DNA of 48,405 bases from an uncultured Pedosphaera sp. (GCA_903930565.1 CAIYZC010000517.1:1-48405), one strand, 5' to 3'; shown: positions 8,327 to 17,899, counted from the stretch's first letter. Made by a program: numbers and translations. Notes: generated by a model from the sequence alone, not told the origin.

Positions 8327-9703
8327 TCAGACTTCCACGGCCTTGCCGACTTCGGGCTGGATGACGCGGATCTTGGGATAGCGGGTGCGGATTTGGTCTT
8401 CGAACCACGCACGGGCGTCGTCGTCGCCGTGGCCGAGGAGGACGGTCTTGGGGGCCACTTGGCCGACGAAGCTCAACAGGTCGTCCCGGTTGGCGTGGGC
8501 GGTCAGGTCGAAATCCTCCATTTCGCAGCGACGGGTCAATTCGCCCGCACTGGGGCTGAACATGAACGTCTCGCCCATTTTGGCCTTTTTCAACCGGCCG
8601 CCGGGGGTGTCCTGGTCGGCGTAACCAACGAAGAAAATCGCCTGTTTCTCGTCGCCGATCATGCGTGTGGCCAGATCGTGCGCGGCGGTGTTCTCGCTCA
8701 TCATGCCCGCGGTGATCACAAAGATCCGGCCGCCCGTGAGCTTCATCTTCTCCGCCTGCCCCTTCTCCAGCACGATGAGGTTCAACGCCTCGCGCAATTG
8801 CAGGTTGCTGTGCTGACGATGGGTGCGGTGGGACTCCAGATCGTAAATTTCCGTAAACACCCGGCCCAGACCGCCGATGTAAATCGGTTGGTGTTTCAAG
8901 CGCCCCGAGCGGGTCAGCAAGGCCAACAGCGCCAGGATCTCCTGCGTCCGACCCAACGCAAACGTCGGGATCAGCACGCAGCCCTTGCGTTTGAGCACGC
9001 GTTCGATGGATTGCGTCAATCGTTCCAATTCATCGGCCCGGCTGAAACCCGGGGGCACCGCCCGGTTGCCCCGGGTGGTTTCCATGATCAACACGTCCGC
9101 CTTCACGTCCTCAAAGCGCGCCGCTTTCAGGATCGTCTGGTCCGTGAAACAAACGTCGCCGGTATAGAAAAGAGTCTGCTTCGAGCCGCGCACCATCATG
9201 CCCGCCGAACCGAGGGCGTGACCGGCGTCGAAGAACTCAATCGTCGGCGAGACAAAGCCGGCCCGGGTTTTGTGATACGCCGCCCATTCGATCTGGCGGT
9301 TGTATTTGAAGCCTTGGAAGCGCGGCGCGATTTCATCGACCTCGTCGTGGGTGTAAAGCGGGTATTCCTTGATGCCCACCTCATCCCGCTGCTTCGTCAT
9401 CACGTTCACCGAATTGTGGAGCACCCGTTCGATCAGGAAATAGCTCAACTCGGACATCATGACGTGCGCCTTGGGGAAGTGGCGCAAGGCCACCGGCAGG
9501 GAGCCCACATGGTCGTGATGGCAGTGCGACAGCGCCACGGCATCGACCTCTTCATGCTTGATCAGGTCAAACAACGGCATCGCGCTCTTGCCTTCGCGCT
9601 TCGGGTGGGTGCCGGCATCCATCAACAAACGGTGGCCTTCCAGGTCGACGAACCAGGCGCTCGCGCCAATGTCCGTTGCCGGGTTCAAATTTAAAATTTT
9701 CAT
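8327..9703 (-). CDS. Beta-CASP metallo-beta-lactamase-fold nuclease
   Basis: The 458-residue cytosolic protein starts at MKILNLNP (9703). The zinc signature SHCHHDH sits at about residues 58-64, with further metal ligands in EFFDAGHALGSAG and YTGDVCFTD. A beta-CASP domain follows (METTRGNR, VLIPTFALGRTQEIL, IFVITAGMMSENTAA), ending in the C-terminal metal-binding motifs DLTAHANRDDL and VLLGHGD of the RNA-specificity (RMMBL) region. This is the architecture of CPSF73/Ysh1-like RNA-processing exonucleases, so a role in RNA processing or decay is likely but unproven. GAGGG lies 12 bases before the ATG. A TATAAT hexamer directly touches the start codon, which may be part of a promoter or just AT-rich sequence. 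The gene ends 234 bases before the DUF1553 gene's start. Confidence 0.88.
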   Translation of the reverse strand: MKILNLNPATDIGASAWFVDLEGHRLLMDAGTHPKREGKSAMPLFDLIKHEEVDAVALSHCHHDHVGSLPVALRHFPKAHVMMSELSYFLIERVLHNSVNVMTKQRDEVGIKEYPLYTHDEVDEIAPRFQGFKYNRQIEWAAYHKTRAGFVSPTIEFFDAGHALGSAGMMVRGSKQTLFYTGDVCFTDQTILKAARFEDVKADVLIMETTRGNRAVPPGFSRADELERLTQSIERVLKRKGCVLIPTFALGRTQEILALLALLTRSGRLKHQPIYIGGLGRVFTEIYDLESHRTHRQHSNLQLREALNLIVLEKGQAEKMKLTGGRIFVITAGMMSENTAAHDLATRMIGDEKQAIFFVGYADQDTPGGRLKKAKMGETFMFSPSAGELTRRCEMEDFDLTAHANRDDLLSFVGQVAPKTVLLGHGDDDARAWFEDQIRTRYPKIRVIQPEVGKAVEV

Positions 9704-9838
9704 ATTATAAAAGATCCCTCGACCGGGCGCTTTGGCCCGGAGGGCTGACATTCCGCGTTTGGCCGGCCACCCGGGAATCGGGTGCCGGACCACTGCGCCG
9801 TAGCCCGCCGCGCTTCCAGGCGCCGCGGGCGGATCCGG

Positions 9839-10621
9839 TCACTTCTTCTCGGTTGCCTTCATCGTCAGCGCCCGCACCAAGCGGTCCGCGCCGTCGTACT
9901 TGGTCAGCCCGGCGGGGGCTTCGAACAAGCGGGCTTCGGCTTTCACCAATTTCACCTCTTTGAAAATCATCAGGACGCTGCTTTCGGGCGCCAAAATCTG
10001 GATTTGCAGGGGGAAATCCTTCAAATCCGTCGCATTCCATACCACGAACAATTGTTTGTCACCCTTTTCCCCGGTGAGCGTGACGTTGTTTTTCACACAC
10101 GGATGGCCGTTGATCTTTTCCGTGCCCATCTTGATGGCGGCCACCTGGTATTTCTTTTCCATGTCCGTGATCTCCTCGGGGGTCATCGGCACCTGGGCGT
10201 AGGCGCCGGCCTTGGGGTAGATCAGCACGTTCTCCTTCTTGTCCGGCCGCACGATCGCGATGAGATGGTCCATCTTGAGCTGTTTGGCGTAGGCCATCGC
10301 GGGGTCCGGCTGCTCCGTGCTCTTCATCTCGTTCATGTCCACTTCCATGCGGATTTTGCCCTCCAGCATGTTGAACACGATGGGCATGCTGGTGATTTCC
10401 TTCTGGGCTTTGTCGTACGCCTTGATGTCCACCTTGGAGGTGAAGGACGTGTTCTTGCCAAACAGCGTGATCACCGCGGCGTTGTTCAGCGCGCTGGAGG
10501 CGCCGCCGGCGGTCTGACCGCGCACGCTCAGGGCGCCGCCCAACGCGCCGAAAAGCAGCAACGCCGCCGTTGCCGCCGTCCAACCGGCCCGCCAACGCCC
10601 CAAAACAAAATTCATGCTCAT
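9839..10621 (-). CDS. Exported DUF4412 domain protein
   Basis: Starting at 10621 (MSMNFV; an ATG at 10615 is equally possible) gives about 260 residues. The N-terminal 40 residues are a signal peptide (AATAALLLFGALGGALSVRG). The mature part has the DUF4412 layout: FTSKVDIKAYDK, a MPIVFNMLEGKIRMEVDMNEM strand pair, DHLIAIVRPDKKENVLIYPKAGAYAQ, KINGHPCVKNNVTL, and WNATDLKDFPLQIQI. This fold is related to the LolA/LolB and outer-membrane lipoprotein-sorting families that bind lipids in a half-barrel, but DUF4412 itself has no assigned function. It sits upstream of the MBL gene on the same strand with 135 bases between them, so they may or may not share a transcript. Confidence 0.75.
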   Translation of the reverse strand: MSMNFVLGRWRAGWTAATAALLLFGALGGALSVRGQTAGGASSALNNAAVITLFGKNTSFTSKVDIKAYDKAQKEITSMPIVFNMLEGKIRMEVDMNEMKSTEQPDPAMAYAKQLKMDHLIAIVRPDKKENVLIYPKAGAYAQVPMTPEEITDMEKKYQVAAIKMGTEKINGHPCVKNNVTLTGEKGDKQLFVVWNATDLKDFPLQIQILAPESSVLMIFKEVKLVKAEARLFEAPAGLTKYDGADRLVRALTMKATEKK

Positions 10622-10692
10622 CGTCCGACCAGCATAATTCCCCCCCACAATTAGGCCAGCCTAAAGTTGCGACCGGGCCGGTGGGGTCGCCT

Positions 10693-10729
10693 CCCGGGGA
10701 CCCGCGGGAACGCAACCGCGGGTCCCGGG
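10693..10729. repeat. Strong GC hairpin in the divergent DUF4412/mnmA gap
   Basis: CCCGGGGACCCGCGG (10693-10707) pairs with CCGCGGGTCCCGGG (10716-10729) as 14 pairs with one bulged G around an 8-base loop. It sits between divergent genes and no T-run follows, so it is more like a REP unit or a regulatory hairpin than a terminator. Confidence 0.6.
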
Positions 10730-10849
10730 GCGGCACCTCGGCGCCGAACCGCATAGGCCCTGGTAGGGCGGTAAAAGGGCAGGACTGGACGGGAAGCCGG
10801 CGAGGAGGGGGGCTTTACACCGGCGCGCCCCGCCCTTAGGTTGGCGGGC

Positions 10850-11932
10850 GTGAGCGAACAGGCCAAAGTGCGGGTGGTGGTGGGCATGAGCGGGGGAGTC
10901 GATTCCTCCGCGGCCGCCGCTTTGTTGGTGGAGCAGGGCTACGACGTGGTGGGGATCACGCTCAAGCTCTGGCCGCAGGATTGCGTGAACCGGGCGGAAG
11001 ACAAATGCTGCGGCCCCCAGGCGGTCACGGATGCCCGCAGCGTTTCGCACAAGCTGAACATCCCCTACTACCTGGTGGATGAATCGGCGGATTTTCAGAA
11101 GCAGGTCATCCACTACTTCGCGGAGGAGTACAAGGCGGGGCGCACGCCCAATCCCTGCGTGATGTGCAACGAAAAGCTCAAGTTCGGCACGTTGATCAGC
11201 CGGGCGCGGCAGTTGGGGGCGGATTTCATTGCCACGGGCCACTTCGCCCGGGTGGAACGGACGCCGGCGGGGCGGATGCTGCTCAAACGGGGCCGGGATC
11301 CGCGCAAGGATCAAAGCTATTTCCTGTTCTCCCTGCGCCAGGAGCAACTGGCGCACACGCTGTTTCCGCTCGGGGAAATGACCAAGAGCGACACCCGCGA
11401 GGTGGCGCGGCAATGCGAGCTCAAGACGGCGGACAAGGAGGAGAGCATGGAGATTTGCTTCGTGCCGGACAAGGATTACGGCGGCTTCCTCCAGCAGGCG
11501 AACCTGGTCCGCAAACACCGCGGTGAGATCGTGAACACCCGGGGCCAGGTGCTGGGGCAACACGACGGGATCGAGTTTTACACCATCGGCCAACGCAAGG
11601 GGTTGGGGCTGTCCTCCCCCAAGCCGTTGTACGTCATCGCCTTGGACGCGGCGCGCAACCGAGTGGTGGTGGGGGACGATTCAGAACTCGACCGCGGCGA
11701 ATTCACGGTGCAACGGTGCAACTGGATCCCCTACGATCAACCGCCCGAGAGCATCGAGGTTTCGGTCAAAATCCGCTACAATCACCCCGGAACCCCGGCC
11801 ACGGTGATTCCGGGGGCCAACGGGGAAGCGCGGGTGGTGCTGCATACCCCGCAACGGGCGATCACGCCGGGACAGGCGTGCGTGTTTTACCAGGACGACT
11901 TGGTGGTGGGCGGCGGGTGGATTGCGGGGTGA
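10850..11932 (+). CDS. mnmA: tRNA-specific 2-thiouridylase MnmA
   Basis: The enzyme thiolates uridine-34 of Lys, Glu and Gln tRNAs in the cytosol, using ATP and a persulfide donor. The 360-residue protein starts at GTG 10850. An in-frame TTG nine bases earlier abuts the AGG that serves as ribosome-binding site, so the GTG is preferred. The PP-loop SGGVDSS is at residues 14-20. The catalytic NPCVMCN places the nucleophilic Cys at about 103, and SMEICFV gives the partner Cys at about 203, close to E. coli positions 102 and 199. GHFARV and the FYTIGQRKGLG central-domain motif are intact, and the C-terminal beta-barrel ends VFYQDDLVVGGGWI. It reads divergently from the DUF4412 gene and convergently with the antitoxin/toxin-remnant pair. 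Confidence 0.97.
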   Translation: MSEQAKVRVVVGMSGGVDSSAAAALLVEQGYDVVGITLKLWPQDCVNRAEDKCCGPQAVTDARSVSHKLNIPYYLVDESADFQKQVIHYFAEEYKAGRTPNPCVMCNEKLKFGTLISRARQLGADFIATGHFARVERTPAGRMLLKRGRDPRKDQSYFLFSLRQEQLAHTLFPLGEMTKSDTREVARQCELKTADKEESMEICFVPDKDYGGFLQQANLVRKHRGEIVNTRGQVLGQHDGIEFYTIGQRKGLGLSSPKPLYVIALDAARNRVVVGDDSELDRGEFTVQRCNWIPYDQPPESIEVSVKIRYNHPGTPATVIPGANGEARVVLHTPQRAITPGQACVFYQDDLVVGGGWIAG

Positions 11933-11947
11933 GCCAAGCCAGGCTGA

Positions 11948-12034
11948 TCAGTCCGGAGGATTGAGCACGTAAGCCTGACCGGGAAGTTCCCGAGCCAAGG
12001 CTTTGGGCAGGCATTCATCCAACAAAATTCGCAT
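11948..12034 (-). pseudogene. Truncated DUF5615-like PIN-type toxin remnant
   Basis: Directly after the DUF433 antitoxin stop (TGA immediately followed by ATG) a frame reads MRILLDECLPKALARELPGQ and then stops after only 28 codons. The opening is the typical start of DUF5615 (PIN-like) toxins, with the acidic residue pair at D6 and E7. Intact family members run to roughly 100-120 residues. What follows is 15 bases of spacer and then the mnmA stop, so the remaining catalytic domain has been deleted. The piece is too short to be an active nuclease. Confidence 0.7.
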
Positions 12035-12247
12035 TCAGGCCGTGGCCAGGAGACTTTCGCCGGCGGCTTCGAGAAAACCAATCGCTTGGGCGCGCGTTAC
12101 GGTAGGGTATTGCTCTAAAAATTCGTCCAGCGTGTCGCCGCCCTCGATATAGTCCAACAAGGCACGAACCGGAACGCGCGTGCCGGCGAAGAAGGGCTCA
12201 CCGCTCATGAGCTCCGGGTCAATGCGAATGAAGGAACTGGTCTTCAT
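12035..12247 (-). CDS. DUF433 family antitoxin
   Basis: The 70-residue protein starts at 12247. SFIRIDPELMSGEPFFAGTR followed by VPVRALLDYIEGGDTLDEF and YPTVTRAQAIGFLEAA is the complete DUF433 domain, a compact winged-helix/HTH fold. DUF433 proteins are the usual antitoxin partner of DUF5615 PIN-like toxins and probably bind both the toxin and their own promoter. Here the partner gene follows with no gap but is broken, so this antitoxin appears to be an orphan. No clear ribosome-binding site precedes the ATG, and a TTGTCA/TATTAA pair just upstream could give a near-leaderless transcript. Confidence 0.85.
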   Translation of the reverse strand: MKTSSFIRIDPELMSGEPFFAGTRVPVRALLDYIEGGDTLDEFLEQYPTVTRAQAIGFLEAAGESLLATA

Positions 12248-12371
12248 AACTTTAATAGGGCGCGGATTGGTCCGAATGACAATCCTTTGTGCGGCACTTT
12301 CACGGCGGCACAGCGATAAGCGGGCGGTTGTTCCCCGACACGCTGAAGCGGGCACGACCGACCTGGGAAGC

Positions 12372-13643
12372 TCAGAGCGCGGCGAGGTCGAGGGCGGCGA
12401 TTTCCTTGTTGCTGCGGTGGAGCAACACGCCGTTCCCGAAGGCGGGAAAACCCCAGGCGCGGCCGCCAATCACATGGGCGCGGGCCAATTCGTGATAGCC
12501 CTCCGCACTGGCTTGCACGATGGCTAGTTCTCCATGGGAACCTTGCACCACCAGTTTGCCATCCACCAAGATCAGCTCCCCCTCGCCAAACGGCGGTCCC
12601 GACCACATCCGTTTACCAGTGGCCAATTCCACGCATTCCAAAGGCGCGGTGTCGGTCATCATGGTGCCGTAGAGGCCGTACAAATACCCATCGTGGATGA
12701 CGGGGGTGGAAAAGTGGTTCATGTTGGCCCCCGGGGTCCGCCACAATTCGCGGGCGGTGAAGGCGCCGGCGGCATTCCGCTCGACCCGGCACACCGCGGC
12801 GCCCACGCCGTAGCCGGCGGAGCAATAGACGAGGTCGCCGCCGACCACGGGCGAGGCCGCCACGGGACGCCGGCTGGGAAAGGCAAAACGCCACAACACT
12901 TCCCCGTGGAGGGGTTCCAAGGACACCAAGCCGTTCTTCGTCAAAAAGATGATTTGCCGCACGCCGGCGATGGTGGCCGCCACCGGGGTGGCGTGCGTGA
13001 TTGGCTCCGTTTCGCGCTGCCAAACCGGTTTGCCGGTGAGTTTGTCAAAAGCCAAAAAGCATTTGCCGTCCCCGCCCCCCGGCACCAAAACCAGGCCGCC
13101 CTCCACCAAGGGGGAAGCGGCGTTGCCGTAGTTACTGATGCCCTGGGTGTTCAATTGTCCGGCGAAGTCCCGGGCCACGTCCTGTTGCCAAAGCTTGGAA
13201 CCATCGGCGGCCTTCAGGCAGGACAATTGCAAATAGGTGCCGTAGGTGTAAATCCGCTCACCGTCGGCCACGGGGGTCGAGCGCGGGCCCGTCCCGCCGC
13301 TGCTCTGGCCAATGGTGCGGCCCAATTCCGTCGCCCACAAGGGCTGCCCGGATTTCAAGCCGAGAGCGAAACAGGCTTCGGAATCGTTGGTGGTGGAAAG
13401 AAAGAAAGCACGGTCGCCCTGGATGGCGAAGGAACCGAACGCATCCTGCACGGAAGCGCGCCACCAAACCTTGGGGCCTTCAGCGGGCCAGTTGGTGCGG
13501 ATGGCCTCGTGGGAAATCCCATCCCCCAGCGGTCCGCGGTATTGGGGCCAGTCCGCAGCGAAGCCCGTGGCGGCCGCAAGCCAGCAACCGGGGACCAGTC
13601 CGAGCAGGGTGCGTTTCATAAGTTTGGCAAAGTCGATCCGCAT
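12372..13643 (-). CDS. Secreted PQQ-like beta-propeller repeat protein
   Basis: The 423-residue protein starts at 13643 (MRIDFAKLMKRTLLG), where GGGAGG stands about 8 bases upstream; the ATG at 13619 lacks such a site. A signal peptide ends near ATGFA, followed by DWPQYRGPLGDGIS, a common mature N-terminus of PVC-bacterial PQQ-domain proteins. Repeated blades carry W-rich strands and the repeat motifs of this family: SGQPLWATELG, DGSKLWQQDVA, LTGKPVWQRETE, LHGEVLWRF and ATGKRMWSGP. It has no dehydrogenase catalytic region, so it is probably a periplasmic scaffold or binding propeller of unknown ligand. It lies 72 bases downstream of pilC but is separated from it by a strong terminator, so it is transcribed on its own. 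Confidence 0.85.
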   Translation of the reverse strand: MRIDFAKLMKRTLLGLVPGCWLAAATGFAADWPQYRGPLGDGISHEAIRTNWPAEGPKVWWRASVQDAFGSFAIQGDRAFFLSTTNDSEACFALGLKSGQPLWATELGRTIGQSSGGTGPRSTPVADGERIYTYGTYLQLSCLKAADGSKLWQQDVARDFAGQLNTQGISNYGNAASPLVEGGLVLVPGGGDGKCFLAFDKLTGKPVWQRETEPITHATPVAATIAGVRQIIFLTKNGLVSLEPLHGEVLWRFAFPSRRPVAASPVVGGDLVYCSAGYGVGAAVCRVERNAAGAFTARELWRTPGANMNHFSTPVIHDGYLYGLYGTMMTDTAPLECVELATGKRMWSGPPFGEGELILVDGKLVVQGSHGELAIVQASAEGYHELARAHVIGGRAWGFPAFGNGVLLHRSNKEIAALDLAAL

Positions 13644-13660
13644 TCGCCCCCCTCCCAACC

Positions 13661-13704
13661 CAAAAGCAAAAGGCCGGCGGGGGGATTGCTCCCCGCCGCC
13701 GGCC
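13661..13704 (-). terminator. Intrinsic terminator of the pil operon
   Basis: Read on the minus strand, a long GC stem (13704 down to 13672, arms GGCCGGCGG and CCGCCGGCC with a GGGGA/TCCCC inner part) is followed by TTTTGCTTTTG (13671-13661). It starts 11 bases beyond the pilC stop. Confidence 0.85.
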
Positions 13705-13715
13705 GGCGAAACTGA

Positions 13716-15050
13716 TTAATCCTTCTTGTTCCCGTTGCCGGTGCTGTCGATGCCGTTCATCAGGGCGATGAGGGGCAGGAACATCGCGATGACGATGCTG
13801 CCGACGATCACGGCCAGAACCACGATCATGATCGGCTCCAGGAGGGAGGTCATGGCCGCGACGGCGTTGTCCACTTCTTCGTCGTAGTTGTCGGCGATTT
13901 TCAGCAACATTTCCGGCAGGGCGCCGGTTTGCTCACCGACGTCGACCATGCTGACGACCATGGGGGGGAACACTTTGCTGGCTTCCAAGGGGGCGGTGAT
14001 GGTTTCGCCTTCCTTGACGCTTTCATGAATCGAACTCACCGCGTTGGCCACCACCAAATTACCGGCGGTTTCCTTCACGATGTTGAGGGCTTGCAGAATG
14101 GGGACACCGCTGCTCACCAGGGTGCCCAAGGTCCGCGTGAAGCGCGCGATGGCCACCTTGCTGATCACGGGCCCGAGGACGGGCATGCGGAATTGGAATT
14201 TGTCCCACAAGAGGTTGCCCACCTTGGTTTTGATGAACAATTTGAAAGCAATACCGAGGACGATGAGGGTGCCGGCGACGACCAGGAAGTGGTCCTTGCA
14301 AGCATCGGAAATCGCCAGTACGAAGCGGGTGAAGGACGGCAACTGTTCGCCGTTCAACATGCCCTCGAACACAGTTTTGAACTGCGGAATGACCCAGATC
14401 ATGAGCACCGCCATGATGACCACGGCCACAACGAGCACCGCCACGGGGTAGAACATGGCCGCCACGACTTTGCCTTTGATCTTCTGCGCCTTTTCCATGA
14501 ACTCGGAAAGGCGGTTCAGCACGACTTCCAGCACACCACCCAGTTCGCCGGCCTTAACCATGTTAATGTAGAGGCGGTTGAAGACCTTGGGATGCTGGGC
14601 CAAGCCTTCGGAGAAGGTGCTGCCGCCCTCGATGGAAAGGGCTAGTTTGGCGATGATTTCCTTGAGCAGGACGTTGCGCTCCTGTTTTTCCAACACGCGC
14701 AGGCCGCGCAAGAGCGGCAAACCGGCGTCAACCAGGGTGGCCAACTGGCGGGTGAAGGTGGTGAGCACCTTGGCCTTCACCTTGCCCCCGAAGCCCGGGA
14801 TTTTGATCTGAATGTTGGCCCCCCCCTTTTTCCCCTTGGCCACGGCACCCTTGCCTGCGGCGCCCTTGACGGTGGCCTTGGGCTTTTCCTTCTTCTCACC
14901 GGGCTTTTCGGCGGCCACTTCGGTGATTTTGGTCGGGTAAAAGCCCATGTCCTTGACCCGGGCGATGGCTTCGTTTTGGTTGGCAACGTCCAAGGTGCCC
15001 TTGGTTTCCTTGCCCTTCGTGTCCATCGCCACGTAATTGAACTTTGGCAT
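13716..15050 (-). CDS. pilC: Type IV pilus/type II secretion inner-membrane platform protein PilC/GspF
   Basis: The 444-residue membrane protein has an N-terminal PilC start (MPKFNYVAMDTKGKETKGTL). Two repeated GspF domains follow (about 95-225 and 300-430), each with the family signature: FTRQLATLVDAGLPLLRGL and FTRTLGTLVSSGVPILQAL, MVKAGELGGVLEVVL and MVDVGEQTGALPEML. Three transmembrane segments are visible near 195-220, 245-270 and 410-435. It forms the platform on which the assembly ATPase acts. A Lys/Ala/Gly-rich linker of about 40 residues (50-90) is longer than usual. AAGGA lies about 10 bases before the ATG. It is the last gene of the pilB-pilT-pilB-pilC operon, 17 bases after its neighbour. 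Confidence 0.93.
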   Translation of the reverse strand: MPKFNYVAMDTKGKETKGTLDVANQNEAIARVKDMGFYPTKITEVAAEKPGEKKEKPKATVKGAAGKGAVAKGKKGGANIQIKIPGFGGKVKAKVLTTFTRQLATLVDAGLPLLRGLRVLEKQERNVLLKEIIAKLALSIEGGSTFSEGLAQHPKVFNRLYINMVKAGELGGVLEVVLNRLSEFMEKAQKIKGKVVAAMFYPVAVLVVAVVIMAVLMIWVIPQFKTVFEGMLNGEQLPSFTRFVLAISDACKDHFLVVAGTLIVLGIAFKLFIKTKVGNLLWDKFQFRMPVLGPVISKVAIARFTRTLGTLVSSGVPILQALNIVKETAGNLVVANAVSSIHESVKEGETITAPLEASKVFPPMVVSMVDVGEQTGALPEMLLKIADNYDEEVDNAVAAMTSLLEPIMIVVLAVIVGSIVIAMFLPLIALMNGIDSTGNGNKKD

Positions 15051-15067
15051 AACTGCTCGTCCTTTGG

Positions 15068-16771
15068 TTAGGTGTATTTCACCACTTCTTCAATCGTTGT
15101 TTCCCCTTCAAAGATGCCGCGCAAGCCGTCCTCGCGCAGCGTGACCATTCCCAATTCGATGGCCTTTTGCCGCACCACCACCGTGGGGGCGCGTTCATTA
15201 ATGAGATTGCGGATGGCATCGCCCACGACCAGGAGCTCGTAGATGCCTTTGCGGCCCTTGTAGCCGGTGTCATTGCAGACCGAGCAGCCCCGGCCGTAAT
15301 AGAAGGACTTGTCGCCGATATCGTGCGGCGAAAGGTTCAGCAGGGAGAGCTGGTTTTCGGTGGGTTCAAACGGCGTGCGGCACTTCTTGCAGCAGGTGCG
15401 GACCAGCCGTTGGGCGAGCACGCCCATCAAGGTGGACGAAATCAGGAACGGTTCCACGCCCATGTCCATCAAGCGGGTGACCGCGCCGGGGGCGTCATTG
15501 GTGTGCAACGTGCTCAGCACCAAATGCCCCGTCAGCGACGCTTGAATGGAGATTTGCGCGGTTTCAATATCGCGCATTTCGCCCACCATGATCACGTCGG
15601 GATCTTGACGCAGAAACGACCGCAGCGCCTTGCTGAAGGTCATCCCATTCGCCTCGTTGATCGCCACCTGCATGATGCCCTCGATGTCGAATTCGACGGG
15701 ATCCTCCGCCGTGAGCAATTTGCTGTCGATGGTGTTGACCTTGCGCAGGCAGGAATAGAGCGTCGTAGTTTTCCCGCAACCGGTGGGGCCGGTGACGACG
15801 AAGATGCCGTTCGGCCGCAGGATGACTTCCTGGACGTATTCGTAAACGTATTTCGGAAAGCCAAGGCTCTCCAAGCTGAGATTCACCGCTGAGCGATCCA
15901 ACACGCGCAACACCACGGATTCCCCGAATTGGGTCGGCAGGGTGGACACGCGCAAATCGATCAATTTGCCATCCAGATTGACCGAGATACGACCGTCCTG
16001 CGGCAGGCGGCGCTCGGAAATATTCAGGTTGGCCATGACCTTGATACGCGAGACGACCGGAATGGCCAAGTGCTTGGGCGGCGGGGCCATTTCATACAAG
16101 GCGCCGTCCACGCGGTAACGAATCTTGAATTCGTCCTCGAAGGGTTCGAAATGAATATCGCTCGCCCGGTCCTGCACGGCCTGGTAGAGGATCAAATTGA
16201 CGAACCGGATAATCGGCACCTCATTGGCCAAATCGGCCAAGATCGCCGAATCGCCACCCACGGCGGCATCGACTTCGGCGGCGATGTTTTTGTCCGACCC
16301 CAATTCCTTCAGGATATCGCCGACGTTTTCACTGGCGGCGGCGTAGCTGCGCTCCATGATCTTGAGGATCATGCCCGGATCCGCCACGACCAACTGAATG
16401 TCCTTGCGGAGCGCAAAGCCCAACTCGTCCACCTTGATCGGGTCCAGCGGGTCCACAAAGGCAACGCGGACGGTGTTGCCGAAGACCTCCAACGGGATGC
16501 ATTGGTACATCCGCGCGGTGCTGGGAGGGATGACGGCCAGCACCTCGGGTTGCAATTGCAGGTCCTTCAACGGCACGACCTCCGTCGCCAGATGGTCGGC
16601 CATGACCTGCAACTGGGTGTCCATGTCCATGACGCCGTAATCGGCGAGAACCTGGTACATCGGTTTGCCGCTGCGGGTGAATTCACCCGACACTTCCTCG
16701 AACTGCAAATCGTCGATGAGGCCGCGTTCCTTGATGAGCGCCAGCAGGGGGTTGGATACGGATTCGGACAT
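15068..16771 (-). CDS. PilB/GspE-type assembly ATPase (second copy)
   Basis: The 567-residue cytosolic hexameric ATPase powers pilin assembly or type II secretion. An N-terminal MshEN/GspE-N domain spans about 1-150. The ATPase domain shows Walker [11 protein letters not shown], the Asp box [10 protein letters not shown], Walker [10 protein letters not shown] and the His box [18 protein letters not shown] tetracysteine zinc site CCKKC...CSVC lies near the C-terminus, as in PilB and GspE. All catalytic motifs are intact. It lies 18 bases after pilT and 17 before pilC. It is clearly paralogous to the ATPase encoded at 18005-19720; which one serves pilus extension and which a T2SS-like machine cannot be told from sequence. 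Confidence 0.92.
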   Translation of the reverse strand: MSESVSNPLLALIKERGLIDDLQFEEVSGEFTRSGKPMYQVLADYGVMDMDTQLQVMADHLATEVVPLKDLQLQPEVLAVIPPSTARMYQCIPLEVFGNTVRVAFVDPLDPIKVDELGFALRKDIQLVVADPGMILKIMERSYAAASENVGDILKELGSDKNIAAEVDAAVGGDSAILADLANEVPIIRFVNLILYQAVQDRASDIHFEPFEDEFKIRYRVDGALYEMAPPPKHLAIPVVSRIKVMANLNISERRLPQDGRISVNLDGKLIDLRVSTLPTQFGESVVLRVLDRSAVNLSLESLGFPKYVYEYVQEVILRPNGIFVVTGPTGCGKTTTLYSCLRKVNTIDSKLLTAEDPVEFDIEGIMQVAINEANGMTFSKALRSFLRQDPDVIMVGEMRDIETAQISIQASLTGHLVLSTLHTNDAPGAVTRLMDMGVEPFLISSTLMGVLAQRLVRTCCKKCRTPFEPTENQLSLLNLSPHDIGDKSFYYGRGCSVCNDTGYKGRKGIYELLVVGDAIRNLINERAPTVVVRQKAIELGMVTLREDGLRGIFEGETTIEEVVKYT

Positions 16772-16789
16772 AGATCAAAGCGCTTAAAA

Positions 16790-17899
16790 TCAGCTCTTCT
16801 TGGGGGCTTCCTGGTTGAGCGAGGCGGCCAGTTCCAGTTCCTGCAACTTGGCCTGGATGGTGATGGGGTCCTGAGCCTTGGTGATGACTTCCTCGCGGGC
16901 GATCATGCCGGCCATGTATTTGTCCAGCAAGAAGCTGTCCAAGGTGACCATGCCGTACTTGGCGCCGGTCTGGATGTCGGAGTTCAAACGGAACGTTTTG
17001 TTGTCCCGGATGAGCGCGCCGATGGAGGGCGTGTTCACCATGATCTCGAAGATGGCCACCCGACCGGGCTTGTCGATGCGGGGAATGAGCAACTGGGAAA
17101 TGACCGCCTGCAGCACGGTCGAGAGCTGGATGCGGATCTGTTCCTGTTGGTTTGTCGGAAAGGCGTTCACGATACGATCAACGGTCTTGGCCGCGCCGGT
17201 GGTGTGCAGGGTGCCGAACACCAAATGCCCGGTTTCCGCCGCCGTGATGGCCGCGTCGATCGTTTCCAAATCGCGCATTTCGCCCACCAGAATCACGTCG
17301 GGATCCTGACGCAGCGCGCGGCGCAAAGCTTCGGCGAAGCTCGGCACGTCCACGTGAATTTCGCGCTGGGTGACGATCGCCTTCTTGTGCTTGTGGTAGA
17401 ATTCGATCGGGTCCTCGATCGTGATGATGTGCGCGTCGTCGCGCAACTCATTGATCACGTTGACCATGGAGGCGAGAGTCGTGCTCTTGCCGGAACCCGT
17501 GGGGCCGGTCACGAGGATGAGACCGCGCGGTTTGTAAAGCAATTCGCGCACCGAGGGCGGTAGACCGATCTTGTCCAACTCCAGCAGGCGGGTGGGAATT
17601 TGGCGCAACACCATGCCGAAGTTGCCTTTTTCCTTGAACACGCTCACGCGGAACCGAGCCAACTCGCCGAAGGCGAACCCGAAGTCCGCGCCACCACGCT
17701 CACGCACGTGCTGGATATGATCTTCGGAGGTGATGCTGCGCATCAGTTCCTCGGTATCTTCGGGCGACATGACGGGGCCGTCCACCCGGGCCAACACGCC
17801 GTGCACGCGGATCACGGGAGGAACCCCGACGCGGATATGCAAGTCGGAGGAGCCCTCGGACACCATCAACTGCAGGAGATCGGACATTTGATACGACAT
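16790..17899 (-). CDS. pilT: Twitching motility retraction ATPase PilT
   Basis: The 369-residue protein has the N-terminal PAS-like domain opening [21 protein letters not shown] and the usual lead-in [20 protein letters not shown] (Walker A). It also carries [33 protein letters not shown] (Walker B) and [20 protein letters not shown]. The C-terminal part holds the PilT-specific AIRE-like region, here [14 protein letters not shown]. PilT depolymerises the pilus and drives retraction. The start at 17899 is chosen; an internal ATG at 17887 is possible and neither has a clear ribosome-binding site. It lies between the two PilB-like genes in one transcription unit, 105 bases after the first. Confidence 0.93.
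   Translation of the reverse strand: MSYQMSDLLQLMVSEGSSDLHIRVGVPPVIRVHGVLARVDGPVMSPEDTEELMRSITSEDHIQHVRERGGADFGFAFGELARFRVSVFKEKGNFGMVLRQIPTRLLELDKIGLPPSVRELLYKPRGLILVTGPTGSGKSTTLASMVNVINELRDDAHIITIEDPIEFYHKHKKAIVTQREIHVDVPSFAEALRRALRQDPDVILVGEMRDLETIDAAITAAETGHLVFGTLHTTGAAKTVDRIVNAFPTNQQEQIRIQLSTVLQAVISQLLIPRIDKPGRVAIFEIMVNTPSIGALIRDNKTFRLNSDIQTGAKYGMVTLDSFLLDKYMAGMIAREEVITKAQDPITIQAKLQELELAASLNQEAPKKS

Noticed and set aside
9704-9709. TATAAT next to the MBL start codon as a leaderless promoter
   Set aside because: The hexamer touches the ATG, so transcription would begin inside the gene; probably AT-rich coincidence.
10841-10849. TTG start for mnmA nine bases before the chosen GTG
   Set aside because: The AGG ribosome-binding site would touch the TTG; spacing fits the GTG at 10850.
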